This document shows positions 20,862-30,350 of a stretch of 64,000 nucleotides of DNA, one piece after another. Made by a program: the position numbers and the translations under genes. This DNA comes from Lophium mytilinum (Eukaryota > Ascomycota > Dothideomycetes > Mytilinidiales > Mytilinidiaceae): contig MU004181.1 of NCBI GenBank assembly GCA_010093605.1, forward strand, positions 806,001 through 870,000, written 5' to 3'. Within the stretch, counting starts at the first letter, position 1. Every line of letters begins with the position of its first letter. The notes beneath the pieces were generated by a model that was not told the DNA's origin, did not search any database, and worked only from the letters and a program-made list of their open reading frames with translations.

Positions 20862-23800
20862 ATGGCCTATCGCGGAAATGGTCGGGGTGGTTCAGGGCCT
20901 CAGCCCTGTTATCAATGCGGCAACCTAGGCCACTTCGCTCGTGAGTGTCCACAGAATAGCCGGGGTTTTCAGGGTGGAGGTCGCGGTCAAGGTGATTCAG
21001 TGCGTGGTCTAGCTTCGCGGGGCGGATTCCCACCAGGATGGCGTGGACCATCTACAGATCGAGGTGGCAGAGGCGGTTACCAAAGCGGTTCTAACGGTCG
21101 AGGCCGTGGCGCTCCAAATGGGCCATACGGTCGGCCAGGTTCTGTCAATCATGGGGCCTCAACTGATATCCCCTTGCAGCAACGTCCACCATTGGAATTC
21201 CCTCAGACCCCAAGCACATGGGCCGAGAAAATTGCGAAGCTTGAGAAGATCGAACTAGACCAACTAGCCTCATTCGAGATACCCACGGCACCAACGGGTG
21301 GTACACGCTTACCGCCCAAAACATTCGTCTTATCCAACAATCTCCAGACTTCCCTAGCGAAGGTCAAACAAGAGATGCAGGAGAACGAAGAGAATTTTGC
21401 TGTACACACCATTCGGCCCTCGTTCGTCACCGCAGGGTCAGAGAGACAATCATCAATGTTGACGAATCACTTTCAAGTCACGCTCCCGACCAAAACGCTC
21501 TATGAGTACGCTATCCATGGATTTCCAGATGACAAGACCCGTAGGGCTAAGAAGCACATCGTCCTCGATATGATAAAAAGCTGTCCTCTTTTGCAAGAGG
21601 ATAACTTTGTTACTGACTTTGATGGCACAGTTGTCTCATGGGTCAAATTGCATGATCAAGAGCCTAAGAAAGATGAACACGTTAAAGGCAGCCACTGCCT
21701 CGTAGAGAGGAGACCTACCAACCTCGACATGAGCCTGCAATTCAAAGGCGAAGTCAAATTTGACGCCCTACTTCAACATACCAAGAGCAGCACCAATCCC
21801 GAGCATCTCAAACTTGACGCAAATCCAATAGTGAAGGCTTTGAACATGCTCATCGCTGACAAATCTTTCTCGTCTGCCGTCGGTCTTGAGACTGTGCAAG
21901 TGGGAGCAAACAGGTTCTTCCTCAAATCCGGAGCCAGGGCTCTCAAGGGCAGGAATGACAGCACCGAGAGTCCGCTGTGTACCATTCGAGGATACAGCTT
22001 GAGCACCAAACCCGCGATGGGCAGTACTCTGGTCAACATCAACACCGTTACCAGTGCGTTCTTTCGGCCGATTCTAGTCAGCGAGTTCATGATGAACTAC
22101 AGCAAAGTGCTTGCTAAGACAGACGCAGAGCTCTACGAGCTTCTTGTGGGACGTCGCGTCTATATTCTCTATGAGCGCGGCGACCCGAAACTTGATGCTC
22201 CTGAGGGTAGAGTGAGGACTATCCAGCGTGTTGGCAGAGACACACCCGGTGCAACCAAGTTTATAAAGAAAGGCACAACAGAAGAAATCACGGTTCAAAA
22301 GAACGTCGAAGAAAGTAAGCTTGTCTCCTTGCCACAACGTCCATAACTTACCTATACAGAGTCGATGAAGAAGCTTCAGCATCCCCATCTATACTGTGTC
22401 AATCTTGGGGGAAAGGACGAAAAGAAAGAGGCATGGTTCCCTCCGGAATCCCTTCGATTATTGCCCTACCAGCCGTACAATCGATTGCTTCCTGCCAACT
22501 TGACTTCGGCCATGTTGGACGCAGCATGCCGCAAGCCCGAGGAGAATCGGCACGCAATCATCGAAGAGGGCCTGCCCGCACTTGGAATTGACCCTAGTGG
22601 GGCTGCCTCCCCTGCTGGTGACGACAGTCTCTTCAAGGTCGATCCGGCCATGCTATCGGTACCCTCGCGTATCTTGGCCAAGCCAACGATACTATACACC
22701 GAACGACAGGCAACCCCTAGCGATAGTGCCCGGTGGAGCCTAGAAAGCCAAAGATTCCTGAAAACCACAGACGACGAGATCAAAATGCATGTCATCTTAG
22801 AGGGTGATAATCACAGGAACAAGCTCATCTACCACGAGGCGGAATACGTTGAAAAACTCATCGAAAGCTTGAGGAGTTACGGTCTGAAGGTGGTAGATGA
22901 TTACAAGGATACTTCGAAAAGCTGGCTTGGTTCTGGCAACTTCCTCGACAGCTTTCAACGTGAGCTTGACAAAGCAAAGAAAAACGGCTGCGACATTGTC
23001 TGCTTAGTTCTACGCAAAAAGAGCACCGATGTATACTCAGAGTTCAAAGTCATTGCGGACAGGGCGACGGGTGTGCACACGATCTGTCTGTGTGAGGATC
23101 GGTTGTTGAAGTTTGGCGGGGTGAAGAAAGATGTGATGGGACACCTCGCAAATGTCGCGATGAAGGTATGACTTTCTCCTCCATAAAGTGTCTTCTATGC
23201 TCTACTAAACCTATTAGGTCAATCTCAAATTTGGTGGCACCAATCATTCCGTGGCTGGCATCACGCCCTTTCTGAAGGATACCTTGGTACTCGGTGCAGA
23301 TGTCACACATCCCACAGGAGGCTCTGTCAATGGAACACCTTCTATTGCTGCAGTCGTTGGAAGCGTTGACGAAAATGGAGGCCGGATGTTAGGGTCCATG
23401 AGACTTCAACTTGAAGCAAGAAATGAAGTAAGTGCACCAGTCACCTCCGATTTATTGAAAGATTAGCAGACACTAATTCGTTGGGTACCAGATGATCGAC
23501 GAGATGGAATCGATGGTCAAAGACCGCCTCCATGCCTGGAAAGAGGCTAACGAGGGCAAGTGGCCACAGAACGTCCTGTACTATCGCGATGGTGTATCCG
23601 AATCCCAGTACTCGGCGGTCCGCAGAAAGGAGATCGGGGCAATTCGCGATGCTTTTGCAAACACCACTGACGTGAAGCCTCGCATCACGGCTGTGGTCGT
23701 AGCGAAGCGGCACGGAACTCGATTTTATCCCACTGACGATAAAGATCGAGTTCGTCATAATATGAACTGCCTTCCAGGAACGCTAGTAGAGAGCGGTGTC

Positions 23801-24295
23801 ACGTGAGTACACTTTACAATCCCAGAGAGTTTATCTGGGAGCAGCTATTGACGCGTACACAGGTCTCCGTATTACTTCGACTTCTACCTCCAAGCCCACA
23901 ACGGACTCCAGGGTACCGCAAGGCCTGCTCACTACTTCGTCCTCGAGAACGGCATGGATCTAAGCGCGAAGGACTTGCAGGATCTGGTAAACAGCCCCGA
24001 TCTCTACATCTCCCGATCTCCAATCATCTAACATCACACCCAGACATTCCGCCTCTGCTACACCTACGTCCGAGCCACCCTCGGCGTCTCGTACGCTCCC
24101 CCGGCTTACTACGCCGACCGGCTTTGCGAGCGCGGTCGCACGTATCTGAGAAACTACTTCAATGCGAAGCCACAGATGAGGGGCATGGACAAGGATACGA
24201 TTGATGCTGAGGCGAGAAGGTTGTGGGCTCGTGCGGGGAACAGTCGTGGTGATCCGTGGCATGAGAATCTTGACGATACGATGTTCTGGATGTGA
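20862..24295 (+). CDS. Argonaute with N-terminal CCHC zinc knuckle (copy 1)
   Basis: An RNA-guided silencing protein of the eukaryotic Argonaute family (QDE-2-like). Six exons, 20862-22314, 22360-23165, 23218-23427, 23492-23802, 23863-23986 and 24044-24295, give 1051 residues. Order: zinc knuckle C16-C19-H24-C29 (CX2CX4HX4C), an RGG/Gly-rich stretch to about 110, ArgoN from about 180, ArgoL1 near 375 (IRGYSLSTKPAMGSTLVNIN), PAZ about 400-540, MID about 690-755 (VYSEFK, then NVAMKVNLKFGG) and PIWI. Slicer residues: D781 (LGADVTHP), E823 (EARNE), D856 (YYRDGVSE) and D993 (AYYAD), a full D-E-D-D set. The MID glutamine (TQC in animals) is Ile here (TIC). The end DDTMFWM is shared with copy 3. It is first in a row of three on one strand. 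The RGG stretch may bind RNA or be arginine-methylated. The N-terminal knuckle is unusual. Confidence 0.95.
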
Positions 24296-25259
24296 AGGCG
24301 TTCGGGATGGCGTGTGGACGTGTTCTCGGCTAAAACGTGGGAAACTGGCAGCGTGGAGGAGAGGATGGAGGTTTGTTCTGATAATTTGGCCCATTTGAGG
24401 CTCTCGGAGGATGAGATGATTGAGGCGGCTCTGGGATAGAGATTTGTTTAATCCGGAGTCGAGTCTGATAGGTAATGGTGAAGAGGAGATCAAAGAGTGT
24501 ATAATTCAGAGGTCATGCTCGGATCCATAGCGTGGTAATTGTGCAAGCAATCATAGGTAATCTAGGTATGTGTTCAGGCTAAGCTACTCGTTTTCATTCA
24601 TACATTCACTCACTTCGCAATTGAATTCAAACAAGTTTCCAGCCCGTATAGTATACGGCTTTACTGACTGGTTGATGAGAAGCGCGCAATAGATTTCCTA
24701 GCGATTTCGACTGTAGGCAAAGAAGTGCTTTCGCGTTTTCAACGCAGCAAACGGAGCGCTTCGCCAGCTGACCCTGTATCAAACGACGCCCTGCCAGTAA
24801 GCCTCTTACGCCGCGGCCTTGTTGTCTGACGTCTTTCAACGTGTTTCCAAAGCGCATACCAACCGTGAGTTTCCTATCTTTACCCTAACGAATCAGATGC
24901 TAATGCGTGCAGGTAAATTTGCCTATAATGCGGGCTTGCTCCGAGCTTCACTAAGAAACACTTGAAGCAAGCCCCGTGTTTTTTCCACGGATTTCTGCTT
25001 TGCCTTCTCAAACATCACGTTTTTTTCCCGGTTGCGCCCAACAATCAAGCCTTGCTCTCCTAGAGAGTTTTCTGCATTGGCTCATCAAACGTCAAGCTCC
25101 AAGTCGGGCCTTTCGATATAAAGACACGAGCATTGAGCCGCTCGGAGTCTTTAGATTAGAACTTCGTCATCATTGAAAGCTCACCGACGGATTTGTTTTT
25201 GATTACCTTCATTCAAGACTCCACTCCCACAAGACATCGCTCACCCCAGATCGACTCCC
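24296..25259. other. Intergenic between Argonaute copies 1 and 2
   Basis: About 960 bases. A GATATAAAG box near 25108 could serve copy 2. I see no further Argonaute fragment or other gene. Confidence 0.5.
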
Positions 25260-28200
25260 ATGGCTCGGAAAAAAGGGATTGCCAAGCCCAACGATGACAA
25301 CTCAAGGTTGCTACGCGAAGGTATGAGGAAGACCTGGGATAAATCTCCATGCTTCAGGTGTAACAACGCGAGCCACCCTTCCAACCAATGCAGTGCAAAT
25401 GCCGATGCCACAACCTTCTTTGCCGAAAAGGACGGCGCCGTCGATACTGTCCACAAGAAAGAAGCAGATGAATGGTTCAAGACCTACGTTCTCAAGAATA
25501 AGGATGGGAAGTTTCCGCCGGAGGTAGCGCCCTCGATAAATACCCCAGCCGCTGCTGGTTTGTCTTCCACGTTACCGATTCGTGGATCCGGGAATGTTTC
25601 ACAGCAGACGTTCGGAGGAGCTTCTGCGAATGTATCAAGCCAGAGCCAGACACGTGTTCAGCAGCCCGATGAACCTCTTTTGTATGAGGAGTTTACCAAG
25701 GGGCGTTGGGAACGAGAAGATCCCATCACAAGGGGTGAAGGGCCGAAGGGTAATGAGCCATACGCAGGGGGAACTCATATTATCGAGCAGCCAAAGAACC
25801 CAAACAGAATAGGGGAAATCGTCAGAGTCATCGCGAATCACCTTCTCATTGAGAAGGTTCCAGAGTTGCTTAACGAGTATTCTATCGATTACAATCCGAC
25901 CAAAGGCCGCGTTGAAAAGCGAAGAATTTTCAATGCTTTGTTGGACTCGAAACTATTGGACCTGGACGGACTTGCTTGGGCCACTGATCATGAGAGACTG
26001 TGGATCAAAGATAAGACTCTTCCAAAAGAGTTAAAAGAGTTTTTGGATTTTCCATATACGAAGCCAAGCGGAAAGGAGGGAACAATGATCAGTGTGAACT
26101 TTAACTTCGACCGGGAAATCAAACCAAGAGACCTTCAAGATTCTGCAAAAAACGCCGAATTCCAGACGCAGACCACCACTATTCGAGCGCTGAATGCGAT
26201 CGTTTCTCGAAAGCTTGTTGAAGAGATGTTCACCAACAAGGACCAGCCAACTTTAAAGGGCATTACAATGACGAAAGCGAACAAATGTTTTATCAACAAT
26301 GGCATCAGCCCTCTCAAAGGAAGAGGCCTCGTTGCCGTTCGAGGATACTTCTTTTCCGTCCGGCCTGGAGAAAAGAATACTCTGCTGAACATCAATACCG
26401 CGACCTCTGCCTTCTTGTCGCCAATTCTGGTATCTCATTTCCTTCAATTGACCGGGAACAATAAAGCAGCAGCTGAAAAGCTTCTCAAAGGCGCGAAGCT
26501 CAGAGTGACTTACAACCGGATGGACAAGGCCGACGATTCTATCAAGGGTAGCCGGAACGATGAAGTGAACCGGGGAAAGATCTTTCGCCAGTTCGGTAAA
26601 GCGGCCCAAGATCAGGATTATTATATCGGAGAGAAGGGATCAAAGACACTAGGTGGGAAGGTCCTCGACTACTTCAAAGGTACGAATACGAAGACCGCTG
26701 TGCAAACCTGTCCTTGCAATTGGCTAATTCTGCTGGTTAGATTTGGGAGTGTCCGTAACCTCCGGATGTGCCTGTGTCAATGTTGGGCCTTTTTTTGATC
26801 CCGACGATAACGACGCAGCGAAAAACGCAGTCTGGGTTCCCGCTGAATGCCTCGAGATCCTACCAATGAACCCGGTCAAAACCACATTGGATACCGACCA
26901 TACTTCAGCAATGATGAACGTCGCAAATCGAGAGCCGGCAAAGAATGCCCGTCTGATTGTGAAAGAAGGCATCCGGCGCCTTGGAATCGACCAAAAGGAT
27001 GAACTAGTAAGTACAAGACCATTCACCTCAATCTCTGACTTGACTAAGCTTGAACACACATACTAACAAGCCGTAGGAAGACATCGGTTTCTCGATCCGT
27101 CCTGAACCTATCGAATTCGACGCTCGAATCCTTCCGCCGCCACAGTTATATTACAACGTCAACGGGCGCATCCGCTCGGTGGATCCCAAATTTGCAGCAT
27201 GGAATCTGAAGGGCGTCAGGTTCCAAGGGGCGGGGGTTGCAACAGCCTTGCACGTGGTGCACGTAAATGGTGGTCAAGAAAACCTTAAGCCATGCGAACC
27301 AGAGAGCCTCGGTCATTGGCTTCAAGAGAGTATGAAGGGACATGGAATGAAGATCCCTGGTACTTTCGACAAGAAAAAGGTGCATCACTTGTACGCTGAG
27401 GGCTCAACAAAATTCGCAAATTCTTTCCAGGATCTTTTGAGGTCTTTCGATGAGAAGGCTGTAACTTTGGTCATTCTACCTTCCCCAGATCAGCAACTCT
27501 ACAGCACGATAAAGCGCATAGGCGACACCAGTGGCGTTATAACTGTATGTTGCCAGAACGATAAGTACGACACGCAGACACTACGGGACAGGAAGCCATT
27601 GGGCAGACCGCCGCAAGACCCTAAAGATGCGCTGGAGCAACAACTCTCCAATCTCTCGCTCAAATTCAATCTCAAACTGGGGAAGGACACGCACCATTTT
27701 GACTCACATTTCATCAGAGACATGGATGGCACGATCATCATGGGCGCAGACGTCGGACACCCTCCTGTCGGAGGACCCGCGGCAAGCCCGTCTATCGCTG
27801 CGTTGGTCGCGAGCATCGACGGTAACATGATGAATTATCCAGCATCCATACGTCTGCAAGCGGGACGACAAGAGGTAAGCCTAAAGCTAGATTCTATGTT
27901 TCACATCGCTCACTATATTCAGACAATAGAAGATCTTCGCGGCATGGTCTCGGAGCGCCTCCGTGCTTGGAGAGAGAACAACAATAATAGCCTCCCTGAC
28001 CAAATCGTGTTCGTAAGTTAGCTCGACCAGGTTTTTATTCAAGATGATCTCTTACATTGACATCAGTTCCGAGATGGTGTGGCCGAAAATCAATTTGCAG
28101 ATATCAAGGAGAGAGAGGTAAAGGCCATCAAAATGGCTTACGATGATCTGAACGTCTCGAACCAGGCATATGCCGTCACATTCATCGTAGTCGGCAAGCG

Positions 28201-28848
28201 GCATCATACTCGGTTTTATCCCAAGCACTCAACAGACGCGACAAAAAATGGAAACTTGAGGCCAGGTCTCGTGGTTGATTCTGTTGTCACGACGCCAGGC
28301 CAGCAGGATTTCTTTTGTCAGGCACATGCAGCTATAAAAGGTACGGCTAGGTCCGCTCACTATCATATACTAGTGGATGAGATAAATTGGACCTTCGATG
28401 TCCATCAAGAAGTTGTAAGATACCGCGATTTCTTGTTCAATCTCCATGAATCTAACACCGTCAGGCCCACAAACTCTCCTATGCCTTTTCCCGCGCAACT
28501 AAAGGTGTCTCGTATTGCGCTCCTGCGTACCTTGCGGATCGTCTCTGCGAGCGCGGCCGTTGTTATTTGAGAGCATGGAAGCCGGGACCATCCTACGACA
28601 TACCCAAGCACAAGGAGCTCATTGACTGGTACAACAATGTCAAGCGGCAAGATCCAAAGCCAATGGGCAGGACTGTGAAGACAGGCGCCAAAGGAGAGGA
28701 ATTCCCAATCCTTACAAAAGTGGGGATGCAAACGTGGAGGAAAGAAATGGCTGCTCGATTAGCTAGGAGCACTGATTGGAATCCGAATGGAGCAGCCAGA
28801 ACGAATCCTTGGGACGCAAAGTTTGATAAAGTCATGTTCTGGATCTAA
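25260..28848 (+). CDS. Argonaute with N-terminal CCHC zinc knuckle (copy 2)
   Basis: Six exons, 25260-26679, 26741-27006, 27077-27874, 27923-28012, 28067-28414 and 28465-28848, give 1101 residues. A CCHC knuckle lies at C31-C34-H39-C44. ArgoN begins near residue 180 (EIVRVIANHLLIEKVPELL), ArgoL1 near 360 (VAVRGYFFSVRPGEKNTLLN), followed by PAZ, MID (QLYSTIKRIGD, TVC in place of TQC, LKFNLKLG) and PIWI. Slicer residues: D787 (GADVGHP), E828 (GRQE), D861 (FRDGVAE) and D999 (AYLAD). There is no RGG stretch, unlike copy 1. The C-terminal part carries a basic insertion of about 60 residues before the conserved end VMFWI. Three intron positions are shared with the other copies, while the one before FRDG is unique. 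Sequence divergence from copies 1 and 3 is large, so the duplication is old. Confidence 0.95.
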
Positions 28849-29205
28849 CGGAGCTGGGAATTGGCGCTGAGCATCGTTCACCACCTATTCAACTAGGTGT
28901 GCCCAGGAGAGGATCGGGGTCCTCCATGTATCAGTCGAGTTTGGTTGGAGGTTCTGATGTGACAGTGACACAAGAGACCAATGTAGGGCATTTGGTCCTT
29001 TTGTAGCTTGCTGAAGGTTCAGCACCGCATGATAGTAGCTAGATGTTGGAGAAGCGATAATTACGTTGGTGTTCATGTTTTGAACTCTTCTCTCACAAAA
29101 CTCTTCGTACTCTAGACATGTGCACGAGTAGTACATTATGCTCACGGGACATAGGTTTGCATGCAAGCTATGTCGGACATTTCCTGCCGAGTTTGGCTCT
29201 CCTGA

Positions 29206-29406
29206 AGCATCACAGTTTGCACTTATTGCCGAGCTACGGTCGGAATTTCATACGCTTCGCCATCGTACTACGCTGACAGGCATTGTGAACGGGGTAAGGC
29301 ATATCTGAGGAGGTGGTTAGTTCAGGGTGAACTGGGACAGCTACCTGCAAATGCTGATATCGACATGTCGATAGACGCGCATGCACGGGGAATGTTTGGA
29401 ACCTGA
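29206..29406 (+). pseudogene. Argonaute C-terminal exon relic
   Basis: In one frame from 29218 it reads TYCRATVGISYASPSYYAD followed by RHCERGKAYLRRW. This matches the last exon of copy 1 (TYVRATLGVSYAPPAYYAD, then RLCERGRTYLRNY) at 22 of 32 positions, including the final catalytic Asp. It runs on about 30 codons to a stop at 29404-29406 without the usual MFWM end. CACAG at about 29211-29215 may be the remains of the splice acceptor. No PIWI, MID or PAZ sequence is found upstream, so this is a fragment of a fourth Argonaute rather than a gene. Confidence 0.75.
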
Positions 29407-29645
29407 ATAGATATCGGTATCAAATTCTCTTCCTTGAAGAATTCAGACCTTAGTAGCAACGTTGAATCGCTGGGTGCCCTCATGTGACGTAATACTTTCT
29501 AGCTCTAGCGATCCCGCACAGACTCCGACTCCCACGTCCCCACGTCCCCTATCCCGCTCCATCCCGACATTTTACACTTAATTCTTTCAGCCTCAGACCC
29601 CTTGACTTTGGGATTCTGGGTTAGCACTCATTATTTATTCGATCG

Positions 29646-29834
29646 ATGAAGTATTCTAGTTCACGTGCTGCTAACAATTCCAGCCAACGCCCAAGAATAT
29701 GTTATTTCTGCAAGATAATTCGCCAGACACGTTCAAATTGCCTCAAGACCCAGTCATCGACTACTCGGAATTGCTATACCACCACAGATTTGATTCCTCT
29801 TGATTGGAGCAAGAGTGTGTCGAGCCTTTGCTAA
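29646..29834 (+). pseudogene. Possible zinc-knuckle relic of an Argonaute 5' end
   Basis: A 62-codon frame starts MKYSSSRAANNSSQ and contains CYFCKIIRQTRSNC. This keeps the CX2C and last C spacing of the CCHC knuckles of copies 1 and 2 but has Gln where His is needed (a one-base difference, CAG for CAC/CAT). The frame stops soon after. Given its place just upstream of copy 3, it may be the remains of an Argonaute N-terminal exon. The match is short and could be chance. Confidence 0.35.
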
Positions 29835-30350
29835 TGGCTCGCAAAAGGTTTTCGATCAAGGGGGGAGGGGGCAAATTCCTCGTACGCCAAAGCTTTTCGC
29901 ACGCAGCGAACTGTATAACGAGCCTGAAGCATATTTGGTATCCGGTTTGACAGATGGGAACTCCGAGAGGGCTCTTCCAATGCCAAATACACTGTGACCT
30001 CTCTCGCAACCGTTTGACGCTCAAGCGCGCCCTTCCAGAGGCGCTGCTGTTTTCTTCGACCCAAATAGACTACGAAACTGTCAAGCCCATTGCCTGTGAA
30101 TTGCGAAAAGAAAATCAGGTTGCTTGCTCGGTTTGTACATCTTGTCTAGCTCTTTCGATCAATCACCTGGACATGTGGTAGGCAACTGGGGCAGCTACGT
30201 TGATGGCTATATAACAGAGCATTCTTTCATCTTAAATGCTCCTCATCACGCTCGCCCTTTTCAGCGAAACTAGCTCATCAAAGCCAGCCTTCTTTCAATT
30301 TCTCAGCTTTCTTCGACTAGTCGAGCTTCTACCAGTATTTCCTCCTCAAT

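Larger units (their letters stand above)
28849..30350. other. Intergenic with two Argonaute-derived relics
   Basis: About 1.5 kb between copies 2 and 3. It contains the C-terminal relic (29206-29406) and a possible zinc-knuckle relic (29646-29834). The rest (28849-29205, 29407-29645 and 29835-30350) shows no gene. A CTATATAACA box near 30208 probably belongs to copy 3. Confidence 0.55.
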
